From Sorangiineae bacterium NIC37A_2 (GTDB lineage Bacteria; Myxococcota_A; Polyangia; Polyangiales; Polyangiaceae): a DNA stretch of 64,000 nt. Shown here in pieces: positions 44,179-53,467 of the stretch. The stretch covers positions 176,487 to 240,486 of the forward strand of contig NASX01000001.1 in NCBI GenBank assembly GCA_002085155.1, in the 5' to 3' direction. A program made the translations under genes and the position numbers. The notes under the pieces were generated by a model. That model was given only the letters and a program-made list of their open reading frames with translations, made no database searches and had not been told where the DNA came from. Every line of letters starts with the position of its first letter. Positions within the stretch are counted from its first letter, which is position 1.

Positions 44179-44766
44179 CTACTCGGTCGGCAGCTCATCA
44201 AGGGAGAGCACCGGTCGCCGATCGCGATCGACGGCCTTTTTCGCGACCGGAGCCTCGCCTCGTTCCTTCGGCGCAGAGTCTGCGCGGACAGGCTCCAGCG
44301 GAGCGACACTGGCGCTCGCTTCGGGCTCGGTCTGACCGATACCAATCGGCTCACTCGAAGGCTCGGTCAAGGCACGCGCCAGAAGCGCTCCCACCAGCAC
44401 AGCAACAGCACCAGCGAGCCCCCAGAGGATCATCGTCAGGCTCTGACGCCGTTCGGCAGCACGACGGTGCTTATGAACTTCGGCGCGCAGCGAGTCGACC
44501 TGCCTCTCGCGCAGGACGAGCGTCGGCTCCTGAGCGCGGGGTCGCCGGGAAGGAGAAGCGACAGGATAAACTTGGACGTTCCCCAAAGAGGGTGGCGTCA
44601 GGTCGGAGAAGCCTTGATCTTGAGGGGCCACAGACCGAAGCGAGCCACGTGAAGGCCGCCCAGGCGCATTCCCCAAAGCATGCTGAGCCGCGGCATGTGT
44701 CTCCGCGAGAGCTTCACCGCTCACCGGCTCGAGTCCGTCGTCCTCTTGGCTGAGTGACCATGCCAT
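44179..44766 (-). CDS. Hypothetical single-pass membrane protein
   Basis: 195 residues from ATG 44766; ATG 44772 is also possible. A long polar N-terminal part (1-105) ends with a charged coiled-coil-like stretch (LVLRERQVDSLRAEVHKHRRAAERR), then one TM helix (about 110-132, LTMILWGLAGAVAVLVGALLARAL), then an acidic/Pro-rich C-terminal tail of about 60 residues. No family recognised. It lies 15 bp upstream of ctaA on the same strand, so it probably leads that transcript. Confidence 0.55.
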   Translation of the reverse strand: MAWSLSQEDDGLEPVSGEALAETHAAAQHALGNAPGRPSRGSLRSVAPQDQGFSDLTPPSLGNVQVYPVASPSRRPRAQEPTLVLRERQVDSLRAEVHKHRRAAERRQSLTMILWGLAGAVAVLVGALLARALTEPSSEPIGIGQTEPEASASVAPLEPVRADSAPKERGEAPVAKKAVDRDRRPVLSLDELPTE

Positions 44767-45135
44767 GATCATGAAAGCGGAGACGTCGACACGCCTCGCG
44801 ACGCCTACTCGTACCGCATTTTTTCCAGTCAGCCAACCAGATATCCAGCGCGACGCTCCAAATCCAAAAATAACGGAAATGGGTCATTGAGGCCTAAAGT
44901 CATTGACTTTGTTCGACTATTTCCGCCAAAGGCGCTCGGTGCCGGGAGGTTTGGCCTTTCGCTGTCAGTGGAAGAGGTCTCCGCTCGGACCGCACCTCAA
45001 GTACTCATGTGTGCCCGGGTGTGAGCGTTCATGAGAACTACCGAGCCCGACCCTCACAGTCTGAAGTGCGAGAAGACTCATCGCCCACCGAGGGCGGCGA
45101 AAGCGCATCCCAGGCGAATATGGTAAGATTGAGAG
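44767..45135. other. Intergenic region between divergent genes
   Basis: 369 bp with a locally AT-richer part at about 44815-44935. It holds the direct repeat at 44883-44906 and outer inverted words GGAAAT/ATTTCC (about 44877 and 44929). No gene or RNA is convincing. Promoters for both the minus-strand membrane protein and the plus-strand kinase should be here. Confidence 0.45.
44883..44906. promoter_or_regulatory. Direct repeat, possible regulator site
   Basis: GTCATTGA occurs at 44883-44890 and 44899-44906. The copies are 16 bp apart start to start, about one and a half helical turns. Flanked by GGAAAT and ATTTCC. It may be an operator for either divergent gene; the binding protein is unknown. 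Confidence 0.35.
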
Positions 45136-46788
45136 ATGAGCCCGTTGGGCGATCGCGGGGAGGCGGAGTCCGTGGAGCCAATCGTGGTGTCCACTTCGAG
45201 GAGCGATCTGAGCGCACTCGTTGAGCTCACCGAGTCCCTCGCCCGACGCCACGACATTCACGACATTTTGTTCTTCGTCGTAAGCCGCCTCGCCGAGCTG
45301 CTCGAGGTCGACCGAGGCAGCATTGTGCTGCTCGATGACCGCGGCGTCGAAGGCCTGGTCGTGGCCACCAGCGATGACGAGGAAATCCGCGGTCTCGACA
45401 TCGACCTCGAAAAGTACCCGGAGCTGCGCGAGGTGATGCGCACCGGGCGCCCCCTGCTCATCGATGACGTGAGAAATAGCTCGCTCTTGACGGACGTGCT
45501 CGCCGAGCGGGGCCCCCTCGAGTTCTCGTCCATGGCGCTCCTTCCCATCATCGGGGAAGCCGGAACGATCGCCGTCTTGGTGCTCAAGGGCCGCGCTCGC
45601 CAGAGCTTCAGCGCCCACGAGCTCGAAAAGGCGCGCACGGTCGCGAACGCCACGGCCATCGCCCTCAACAATGCCAAGCTCCTCGGCGCTCTGCGCGCTC
45701 AGTCGCGAAAAGAGCGCGCGGAGCGCGAACGGCGCCTGGCAGCGCTCTCCCGCTATTTCGATGTCTTTGAGAGCAGCGCCGACGCGATGCTCGTCATGCA
45801 AAGCGACGGAACCATCCTCTTCGCCAATCCGAGCCTGCTCGCGCTCGTCGGCTGTGAATCGAAAGACATCATAGGTCGCCACTTCTCAAGCCTATTTGCG
45901 ACCCACGCGCTGGATCGTGCTGGACAGATCGTGCGCAGCTTCGCCGATGGGGAGTTCCCAGTGCTCGTCGACTTCCCGATCGAGAGCAGGAGCGGCTCGC
46001 CCCGGACCGTGAGCATCAGTTTCTCCGAGATCGCGAGCGAGAACGACGCCGTGTTGGCCTCGATGCGCGACGTGACGCGCGAGAGGGAGCTCGCCCGCGA
46101 GCTCGCTCAAACCAAAAAGTTCCTCGAGAAGGTCATCGAATCATCCGTCGACGGCATCGTCTCCGCCGACCTCCAAGGAAACATCCTCCTCTACAACCGC
46201 GCGGCGGCGCGGCTCTTCGGCTACGAAAAGCAAGATGTGATCGGTCGCCTCAACGTCGAGCAGCTCTATCCGCCGGGAATCGCGCGCCAGATCATGCGCC
46301 TCATCCGAGGACCAGATCACGGCGGCCCTGGTCGCCTCGAGGACTACCAGGTGACAATGGTGAACCGGGATGGCGAACCGATCCAGACGACCCTCTCGGC
46401 CAGTTTGGTCATGGACGGCGCCCGGCCCATCGCGACCTTAGGCATCTTCACGGACATTCGAGAGAAGCTCGCGATGGAGCGGCGGCTCGCGCTCGCCCAG
46501 AGGGAGCTTCGAGATCATGAGAAGGCGAGCGCCGTAGCGGCTCTGGCGGGAGCCGCGGCCCATGAGCTCAACCAACCGCTCACAATCATCATGGGCTACG
46601 CGGAGGTCTTGAGTCGCGCGCTCGTGGGCGATCCGGTGCTCGGTCGCGCGACCGAAGTCATCCAGTCGGAGGCGGACCGCATGGCCGAGATCATCCGCAA
46701 AGTGGGGACGGTGACGCGGGTCGCGACGAAAGATTACGTCGGCGGCGCCCAGATCATCGATCTCGAGCTCAGCAGCGACGAGTCTTAG
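45136..46788 (+). CDS. GAF-PAS-PAS sensor protein with HisKA but no ATPase domain
   Basis: 550 residues. GAF domain at about 30-185 (FVVSRLAELLEVDRGSIVLLDD), coiled linker, PAS 1 (about 205-325), PAS 2 (about 330-455, VIESSVDGIVSADLQGNILLYNRAAARLFGY), then a HisKA-type helix pair with phospho-acceptor His in AAHELNQPLTIIMGYAEVL (about residue 475). The protein ends about 75 residues later with no N, G1 or G2 box, so the HATPase domain is missing. It cannot autophosphorylate alone, unless a second protein supplies the ATPase. It has no TM and is probably cytosolic. The stop codon is a clean TAG with no ATPase-like sequence beyond. Confidence 0.85.
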   Translation: MSPLGDRGEAESVEPIVVSTSRSDLSALVELTESLARRHDIHDILFFVVSRLAELLEVDRGSIVLLDDRGVEGLVVATSDDEEIRGLDIDLEKYPELREVMRTGRPLLIDDVRNSSLLTDVLAERGPLEFSSMALLPIIGEAGTIAVLVLKGRARQSFSAHELEKARTVANATAIALNNAKLLGALRAQSRKERAERERRLAALSRYFDVFESSADAMLVMQSDGTILFANPSLLALVGCESKDIIGRHFSSLFATHALDRAGQIVRSFADGEFPVLVDFPIESRSGSPRTVSISFSEIASENDAVLASMRDVTRERELARELAQTKKFLEKVIESSVDGIVSADLQGNILLYNRAAARLFGYEKQDVIGRLNVEQLYPPGIARQIMRLIRGPDHGGPGRLEDYQVTMVNRDGEPIQTTLSASLVMDGARPIATLGIFTDIREKLAMERRLALAQRELRDHEKASAVAALAGAAAHELNQPLTIIMGYAEVLSRALVGDPVLGRATEVIQSEADRMAEIIRKVGTVTRVATKDYVGGAQIIDLELSSDES

Positions 46789-46847
46789 GACACGTCTCGA
46801 CGCTTCATCGGGGGCACGCGCACTCAGTCTGCGAGCGCTCTGACCGC

Positions 46848-48194
46848 TCAGGGCCGGGGCGTTTCACCATCGATATCGAGCCTCCCCGCCGCCAGGCGAT
46901 ACAGGACCCGCGCCTCGAGCCAGGCCATCTCCGCGATCGCCGCATTTGTCTCGGCGTCGCGGACATTGCGCTCCGATTCGATCAGCTCAATTTGGGTCCC
47001 TGACCCCTCCTCAAAGGAGCGCTGGGCAAGAGCGAGAGCTTCCCGCGCGACGCGCGCGGAGTTCTGAGCCTCCTGCCAAGCGACGAGCAGACTCTCGACC
47101 TGTTGTGCCTTGGCTCGCACCTCAGCAGCCGCCGCGAGCTCTGCCTGGCGAATCTCCGTGCGGCTCGCCTGAGCCTGAGCCCGGCGCGCTTCCTGATCTC
47201 CGTAGCGTCGCCCGCCATCGTAGAGGGGCACCATCAGGACGAGCTGAAGTTGCCAGCCAAACTCCGGAAAGTTCACGGACGGCGGGTTCTGGTAGAAAGC
47301 CATGCCGGTCGCCGTGAGGTTCGGGAGGTAGTCGAGGTAGGCCTGGTCGACCCGCTTCTGATCGGAGCTCGCTTGAGCTCGAAGCGCCACGAGGTCAGGT
47401 CGCTCCTTTGCGGAACCGAGCGCATCCGCGAGAGAAGGAAGCTCACTCGGGAGCAAGGAGCCGGACGCATCGAGAGGCCCGTCGTGCAGGAGGGCGACGC
47501 CGAGGTTTTCTTGCGCCTCATAGACGCTGGCGCGGCGGGCGGCGAGGTAGGCGAGGTTCGTGTGGAGCTCGTGCTCTGCGCGCGTCACCTCAAGGCGGGA
47601 GCCGACCCCTTCTTGCTCTCGCGTCTGCATGAAAGACAGCTGCTTCTGAGCGACCGTCACCGCGCGCTCGGCGATCTCCACGTTGCGCTTTTCGAGCAAG
47701 ACGCGCAGGTACGCGCGCGTCGCGTCCATGAGCGCCTGTCGCCTGGCTTCGGTCACCCGGCCTTCCGCGACTTCAAGGGATTCTTTCTGTCTGGCAGTAT
47801 CCGCCCAACGTGCTGCCCGCACGATGGGTACTTCGAGCTGGGCGCTCAGGTTGAGCGCGTTGGCGGGCGAGACGACTCGGTCGCCCACCACGCGGTCGCC
47901 ATCGAGTCGAGTATAGGTCCCGACTCCGTCCAAAGTGGGCAGCCAGTTCGCCCGGGAGCGCTTCACCTCCGCCGCCGCGCTTCCCATCTCCGCTCGAGCC
48001 TTTTGGACTCGATAGGATTCCGCGCCCGCCCGCCTCAAGGCCTCAGCGAAGGAGATCTGCGGAATTCTCGGGCCGCGCTCCTGCTCTCGGCGCTCATTTG
48101 TTTCAGGAACTCCATCCGGACCAGCTTCAGCGGCAAACCCCGGCGCCGAAAAGAGCATCAGCACCGAGCTCACGAGCCAAACGCGCCCCTTCAT
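46848..48194 (-). CDS. TolC-family outer-membrane efflux protein
   Basis: 448 residues with a cleavable signal peptide (ends GFAAEA) and no lipobox, unlike the channel of the first pump. The duplicated TolC pattern is clear: SFAEALRRAGAESYRVQKARAEMGSAAAEVKRSRANWLPTL, then the second repeat beginning near LADALGSAKERPDLVALRAQASSDQ with the RPDL motif. A strand-rich WQLQLVLMVPLYDGGRRYGDQ follows. It is the outer-membrane channel of the TetR-led pump operon and overlaps the adaptor gene by four bases (ATGA). Confidence 0.92.
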   Translation of the reverse strand: MKGRVWLVSSVLMLFSAPGFAAEAGPDGVPETNERREQERGPRIPQISFAEALRRAGAESYRVQKARAEMGSAAAEVKRSRANWLPTLDGVGTYTRLDGDRVVGDRVVSPANALNLSAQLEVPIVRAARWADTARQKESLEVAEGRVTEARRQALMDATRAYLRVLLEKRNVEIAERAVTVAQKQLSFMQTREQEGVGSRLEVTRAEHELHTNLAYLAARRASVYEAQENLGVALLHDGPLDASGSLLPSELPSLADALGSAKERPDLVALRAQASSDQKRVDQAYLDYLPNLTATGMAFYQNPPSVNFPEFGWQLQLVLMVPLYDGGRRYGDQEARRAQAQASRTEIRQAELAAAAEVRAKAQQVESLLVAWQEAQNSARVAREALALAQRSFEEGSGTQIELIESERNVRDAETNAAIAEMAWLEARVLYRLAAGRLDIDGETPRP

Positions 48195-49381
48195 CGTTTC
48201 TCCTTGGGAGCCTCGAGGATCGCTCGCACCGTATCGCCCTCGCGCAGGCTCTCCGGCGGACTCTTCACGATCCTCTCACCACCGACAAGACCGCTCACGA
48301 TCTCGACATCGACCCCGAGCTCTCGACCAATCTCGACAGGCCGACGTTCGATCTTCCCTTCCCCGTTCACCGCGAAGACCACGGTGCCTTCCGCTTCCGG
48401 CACGATGGCGTTGGCCGGGACCAAGACGGGCGGAGAAGTCGGCGTTAAATTCAAGCTGACGCGCACAAACGAGCCCGCCAAAACTCCCTGATCGCCGGGG
48501 ATGACGGCCTCGACCCTGAGGGTACGAGTCGACGGATCGAGAGCGCCTGCGGTGCGAGCAATCTGCCCCGTAACGGTCGTCTGTCCGAAGATGACCTTTG
48601 CCTCGTCGCCCACGCGCACGGACGGTGCGAGCGTTTGGGGAACGTCGATCAGAACGCGGAGCTTCTCAGTGCGCGCGATCTCGAAGAGGCTCGTCACACC
48701 AGAAGTGCTGCCGGCGGTGACAAGGGTGCCCTTCTCGACGCTGCGCCGTGTCACCACGCCGTCGAAGGGTGCTTTCACGATCCGAAAGCCGAGCAACGTC
48801 CGAATTCGATGGACCTCCGCCCGGCTAGCCTCCAGGGCAGCCACGGTGGTGTTCGCTTCGACTTCGTATTGGTCTGCCTGTTCGCGGCTATTGACCCCCG
48901 CTTCAGCCAGCCTCTTGTAGCGCTCAGCGCGCGTGCGCGAGAGCCTTTCGTTCTCCTCGAGTTCCTTGACCTTCGCCTCGGCGCTCCGCGCCTGCGACTC
49001 GATCTCAGGCGCATCCAAGATGGCCAGCACGTCGCCCGCCTTGACGCGGTCTCCGAGATCAACCTTGTACTGTCGGACGAAACCATCGGTGCGTGAATAG
49101 ATCTCCGCGGTCTCCCAGGCGATGACCGAGCCCGGCAACGTGAGCGCCACCGGGCCATCTTTCTTGCGCGCTTCTTCGACGTAGACGGACCGCGGCTGAT
49201 TCGCCGCCTCCTGAGCTTTGGCGCGAGCTTCGCTCATGCGGACCTTCGGTCCGGCTCCGATTGCGATGACAACACCGAGCACCGCTCCCAAAACCAAGAG
49301 CACGATGAAAGGCGTATAGGAGCTCCGCGGAGACGCGGGGGGTGCCTCGTTGGGGGTGACGGGAGGACGTTCCATATTCAT
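48191..49381 (-). CDS. RND efflux periplasmic adaptor (MFP/HlyD family)
   Basis: 396 residues, anchored by an N-terminal TM helix (about 23-43, FIVLLVLGAVLGVVIAIGAG) rather than a lipid. Domain order: AWETAEIYSRTDGFVRQYKVDLGDRVKAGDVLAILDAPE (first lipoyl half), helical hairpin (about 135-195), IVKAPFDGVVTRRSVEKGTLV (second half), beta-barrel and membrane-proximal domain. The ATG overlaps the pump stop, and its own stop overlaps the TolC start. It joins pump and channel. Confidence 0.92.
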   Translation of the reverse strand: MNMERPPVTPNEAPPASPRSSYTPFIVLLVLGAVLGVVIAIGAGPKVRMSEARAKAQEAANQPRSVYVEEARKKDGPVALTLPGSVIAWETAEIYSRTDGFVRQYKVDLGDRVKAGDVLAILDAPEIESQARSAEAKVKELEENERLSRTRAERYKRLAEAGVNSREQADQYEVEANTTVAALEASRAEVHRIRTLLGFRIVKAPFDGVVTRRSVEKGTLVTAGSTSGVTSLFEIARTEKLRVLIDVPQTLAPSVRVGDEAKVIFGQTTVTGQIARTAGALDPSTRTLRVEAVIPGDQGVLAGSFVRVSLNLTPTSPPVLVPANAIVPEAEGTVVFAVNGEGKIERRPVEIGRELGVDVEIVSGLVGGERIVKSPPESLREGDTVRAILEAPKEKR

Positions 49382-52300
49382 GCTGGTGCCCCTTCTCTCG
49401 AGCGAGGAAGAGCGAACCGTTCGAGCTCAGGATCAACGACGCGGCGCTTCTCCCGTGCGGTGAGCTTGCTGTAGACGAGGGGGACGAAGAACAGCGTGGC
49501 GCAGGTCGCCCCCATCAAGCCACCGATGACCGAACGCGCTAGTGCCGCGTTTTGCTCGCTTCCTGGCGCCTGGCTCAGCGCGATCGGTAACATGCCGATG
49601 ATCATGGCGAGCGCCGTCATCAGGACGGGCCGGAGGCGTGTCTTGCCTGCCTCTCGCGCGGCTTCGAGGGCGCTCATGCCCTCCTCACGACAGTCGCGCG
49701 CAAAAGTGACGAGCAAAATCGAGTTCGCCGCGCCCACACCCACGCTCATGATCGCTCCCATGAGCGAGGGAATGCTGAAAGCGGTCTGGGTACAGAAGAG
49801 AGAAAGCACAATCCCGATCAGCGCACCGGGGAGCGCCGTGATGATGATGAAGGGATGGAGCCAGGACTGGAAGTTGATGACCATCAGCGCATAAACGAGG
49901 ATGATGGCCGAGAGGATGCCCAAGCCAAGCCGCTGGAACGCAGAGTTCATGCTCTCGATCTGACCTCGGATGGCGATCTTGGTCCCAGGAGGCGCCTGCT
50001 TCTGGTACTTCTCGGTGATGGCCTCGATGGCCGGGCTCACGTGCCCGAGGTCGGCATACTGGAGATCTGCCCGGACGCTGTAGGTCGGCTGGATGTCCAC
50101 GTGGGTGATGAACTGAGGCGTTCGGCGCAAGGTCGGAGTCGCAACGTTCTCCACGATCTGCGGGCCGCCGGGGGCGTCGAGCGCGACCAGCTGGAGGTCT
50201 TCGAGCCCGCTCACGCGATTTTCCGGGACTCGCACCGAGACCGAGTAGTTGTTGCTCGTCTCCGGATCGGTCCAGTAGCCAGGGCTCACCTGAGAGCTCG
50301 ACGAAACCGTCAGGAGCATGTTTGAGGCAACATCTCGTTGTGAAAGACCAAGGTCCGCCGCGCGCGCTCGATCGACCTCATAGTGAAGGCGGGGCGCGTT
50401 CTGCACCTGGAACAAACGGACATCTACGATGCCAGAGACATCCTTGAGATCGGCCTCGATGGAGCGAGCAATCTCGTAACTCTTCGCCTTATTGGGTCCT
50501 GAGACCTGAATCTCGATCGGAGACGGGAGACCGAAATTCAAGATTTGTGTGACGATGTCCGCGGGCTGAAAGTAAAAGGCGAGATCAGGGAAGTCCTCGT
50601 TCAGACGCTGCCTGAGCTCCGGGATGTACTCGGTGGAGCTCTTTCGACGCTTATCCGTGAGAGTGATCAAGATCTCACCATCGGACGTTCCAGTATTGGC
50701 GCTGTCGGTGATCGCGAGGTTATAGCCTGACGGAAGGCCAATCTGATCGAGAATACTGGAGCGTTCTTCTTCAGGGATGTAGCGGGCGAGAGCCTCTTCG
50801 ACGCGGCCGAAGATGCGCTCGGTTTCTTCGATGCGCGTTCCGGTCGGAGCGATGACGTGCAGGCGAATCTGCTCCGCGCTCACCGCGGGGAAGAAGTCGC
50901 GACCGACAAAGGGCGCGAGCGCTGCGGCGAGGCCCAAGAGCAAAACAAAGCTAAGGAAAACCGTCTTCGGACGACCCAGCACCCACTCGAGAGCGCGCAC
51001 ATACCCGTCCCGGAACTTCTCGAAGCCTGCTTCGAAACGATTGTGCCAAGAGGCGTGGCTCGTCATCTGACCGGGCTCGAGCCCTTTGAGTAGCGCCTGG
51101 ATCAGCGTCGGGATCAGGGTGCGCGAGAGCACGTAAGACGCCATCACCGAAAGAGCGACCGCGACCCCCATCGGCGCAAACAGGGCTTTTGCGGGCCCTT
51201 CCAAGAAGAAGACCGAGACGAAGACGATCGAGATACAGGTCGAGGCCACAAAGGCAGGCACCGCGATCTGCGCTGCGCCATCGAGGATCGCTCGCGTCGG
51301 CGATTTTCCGAGGGCGAGGTTTCTATGAATGTTCTCGATCTCGACGGTCGCGTCGTCGACCAAGATCCCGACGGCAAGGGCGAGTCCGCCGAGGGTCATC
51401 GCGTTCAGCGTGTAACCAAGCTCACGCATGATGATCAGCGCGGCGAGCACAGAGAGCGGGATCGAGACGATCACGACCAGGGTGCTCCGGAAGCTGCCGA
51501 GGAAGACCAAGATCATGAGCGCCGTCAGGGACGCCGCCATGACCGACTCGTGGAGCAGGGCGTTGATCGAGGAGTCGACGAACTTCGACTGGTCCGTCAG
51601 GACCTCCACGTCGAGACCGGGGGGAGCGGAGGCGATGATGGTCGGGAGCAGGTCCCGCACCTGGGCCGCCACCTCCGTCGTCGAAGCTTCCCCCGTCTTC
51701 ATCACGTTGAGGACGATGGAACGTCGGCCGTCCCGCCGCGCGAGGTTCGTACGGACCGCAAAGCCATCGTGAACGTTCGCCACATCCCGCAGCAGGAGCA
51801 GAGGCTTGCCAGGGCGAATGATCGGGAGCTCGTTCAGCGCGGAGACCAGGCTCGGCGACGAGTTCAAGCTCACCCGGTACTCGCGGGCGCCGAATTTCGC
51901 GTTGCCCGTCGGTAGAGTGAAGTTCTGGAGCGAGACGGCATTCGAGACCTCCGCCGCGGTGAGGCCATGCATCTTGAGGGCGTCCGGATCGAGGTCGACG
52001 TTGATGAGTCGAGACCGACCACCCATCGGGAGCGGCATGCGCGTTCCGCGGATCGCTCCCAGCATGGTGCGCACCCGCTGGTTCACGTGATCAAAGATCG
52101 CTTCTTCGCTCAGGGAGCTGCTTGAAAAGGCGATCTGCATGATCGGCACGCTCGACGCCGAGTAGCGCAGGATGGTAGGCGGCTGGGTTCCAGGGGGCAT
52201 CCGTCGCACGATCGACTGAGACGAAGCTGTCGCTTGGGCCATCGCCGAGGACACGTCGGCGTCCGGCTGGAGGAAGACGCGGATCACCGAGATGCCGTCG

Positions 52301-52557
52301 AAGGATTGGCTCTCGAGGCGCCGAATGTCGCCGACGTTGCTCGAGAGAGTATACTCGGAAAATTGCGTGATTTGCCGCTCCATCTCCTGAGCGGGCAGCC
52401 CTTCATAGCTCCACACCACGCTCAAGACGGGATCATTGAGCGCCGGTAGGATGTCCGTCGGAGTCTTCGAGATGGAATAAATGCCGCCCAGCACCAAGAG
52501 CAGGGCTGCCACCACGAAGGTGTAAGGACGGCGCAGAGCCAGTAGGACAATCCACAT
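49378..52557 (-). CDS. RND efflux pump inner-membrane transporter
   Basis: 1,059 residues. TM1 is at the N-terminus (RRPYTFVVAALLLVLGGIYSI). The proton-relay region is LALAVGILVDDATVEIENIHRN. The porter and docking halves are complete, and the second TM block has FQRLGLGILSAIILVYALMVINFQSW. The pattern VDDATVEIENIHRN with MPPGTQPPTI resembles the CusA/MdtB-like or 'AcrB/AcrD/AcrF' group seen in operons with separate TetR control. Metal-site methionines of CusA are not obvious, so the substrate is probably organic. It follows tetR by 23 bp and overlaps the adaptor gene by four bases. Confidence 0.94.
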   Translation of the reverse strand: MWIVLLALRRPYTFVVAALLLVLGGIYSISKTPTDILPALNDPVLSVVWSYEGLPAQEMERQITQFSEYTLSSNVGDIRRLESQSFDGISVIRVFLQPDADVSSAMAQATASSQSIVRRMPPGTQPPTILRYSASSVPIMQIAFSSSSLSEEAIFDHVNQRVRTMLGAIRGTRMPLPMGGRSRLINVDLDPDALKMHGLTAAEVSNAVSLQNFTLPTGNAKFGAREYRVSLNSSPSLVSALNELPIIRPGKPLLLLRDVANVHDGFAVRTNLARRDGRRSIVLNVMKTGEASTTEVAAQVRDLLPTIIASAPPGLDVEVLTDQSKFVDSSINALLHESVMAASLTALMILVFLGSFRSTLVVIVSIPLSVLAALIIMRELGYTLNAMTLGGLALAVGILVDDATVEIENIHRNLALGKSPTRAILDGAAQIAVPAFVASTCISIVFVSVFFLEGPAKALFAPMGVAVALSVMASYVLSRTLIPTLIQALLKGLEPGQMTSHASWHNRFEAGFEKFRDGYVRALEWVLGRPKTVFLSFVLLLGLAAALAPFVGRDFFPAVSAEQIRLHVIAPTGTRIEETERIFGRVEEALARYIPEEERSSILDQIGLPSGYNLAITDSANTGTSDGEILITLTDKRRKSSTEYIPELRQRLNEDFPDLAFYFQPADIVTQILNFGLPSPIEIQVSGPNKAKSYEIARSIEADLKDVSGIVDVRLFQVQNAPRLHYEVDRARAADLGLSQRDVASNMLLTVSSSSQVSPGYWTDPETSNNYSVSVRVPENRVSGLEDLQLVALDAPGGPQIVENVATPTLRRTPQFITHVDIQPTYSVRADLQYADLGHVSPAIEAITEKYQKQAPPGTKIAIRGQIESMNSAFQRLGLGILSAIILVYALMVINFQSWLHPFIIITALPGALIGIVLSLFCTQTAFSIPSLMGAIMSVGVGAANSILLVTFARDCREEGMSALEAAREAGKTRLRPVLMTALAMIIGMLPIALSQAPGSEQNAALARSVIGGLMGATCATLFFVPLVYSKLTAREKRRVVDPELERFALPRSREGAPA

Positions 52558-52580
52558 AGGAAGAAATCAGATGCAGCGTT

Positions 52581-53210
52581 TCAGGCCGGAACTCGAAGCT
52601 CTTGGTCCGGCGTCAAAGGGACCTCAATCCCTAGAAATTCGAAGGCGAGGCGAGGCAGATGCTCGATTCCCTCGAGGCTATCGTGGAGGCGCGCATCAGC
52701 GAGCATGCCTTCGATAAAGCGAAATAGGCTCCGAGCCTTCTCAGCAGGATCGCGAAGACGCAAAAAGCCCGCTTGCCCGGCTTCCGTGAGCAGCTTCGTA
52801 TAATAACCTTCGTAGACCGCAATGATCTCGCGAACGCAGGCGTTCACTCGAGGCAGTTCAACGTTGCCGATGCCTAGGCTAAAATAGAAACAGCCGAGCA
52901 CCCGGCCGTGCTCCCGTGCGAGCTCGTATTGCCTCTCGCGGATGAAGAGGAAATAGCGCCCGAGTCGCTCGAGCGGAGGCGCCTCGGACCGAAGGACCTC
53001 GTCGAGCATCGGGCGTCGCCGGAGCCAGTGGGCCTCGAGGGCCGCGAGGGCGAGCTCCTCCTTGCTCTCGAAAAAGTGATAGAAGCTGCCCTTGCGCACC
53101 GACGCCGCTTCGCAAATCTGATCGACGCTGACTCCGGAGAATCCTTGTCTCCAGAAAAGCGAAATCGCAGCTTCGATCAGCCGGCCGCGCGCGTCACTCG
53201 GGCGTCCCAT
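52581..53210 (-). CDS. TetR-family transcriptional regulator
   Basis: 209 residues. The N-terminal HTH is GRLIEAAISLFWRQGFSGVSVDQICEAASVRKGSFYHFFESKEELALAAL, a clear TetR DNA-binding helix set. The rest is a helical ligand-binding domain of the AcrR/YcdC type. It is the first gene of the operon tetR-pump-adaptor-channel and probably represses it until a substrate binds. Upstream, the imperfect palindrome around CGATCG (53231-53242) near a possible -10 is a candidate operator. Having the repressor within and ahead of the operon makes the circuit autoregulated. Confidence 0.92.
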   Translation of the reverse strand: MGRPSDARGRLIEAAISLFWRQGFSGVSVDQICEAASVRKGSFYHFFESKEELALAALEAHWLRRRPMLDEVLRSEAPPLERLGRYFLFIRERQYELAREHGRVLGCFYFSLGIGNVELPRVNACVREIIAVYEGYYTKLLTEAGQAGFLRLRDPAEKARSLFRFIEGMLADARLHDSLEGIEHLPRLAFEFLGIEVPLTPDQELRVPA

Positions 53211-53467
53211 GCAGGGGGATTCTTGACCGATCGTCTAGCGAGAAGCCAGCCCGAACGCGCAAAAACTGCCGGCGCCTGAGAGAATCGACTCCTTTCGACG
53301 AAAGGCCCAGAATGTCGGTCGTCCGGTCTCAGCAGATTTCGGCCGGCACGGCGGCCGCGGGGCCTTCGAGGGAACTCGGTCTCGGTCGGTCTCGCCCAGC
53401 TCTGTCCGACCTGCATGTCGCTATGTCCCTCGACAAGACGCGTGTGTCGACGAACCGTGCGAGCCAC

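Noticed and set aside
47103..48491. 462-residue plus-strand open frame
   Set aside because: Antisense of the TolC channel and adaptor genes, with no recognisable domain or ribosome binding site.
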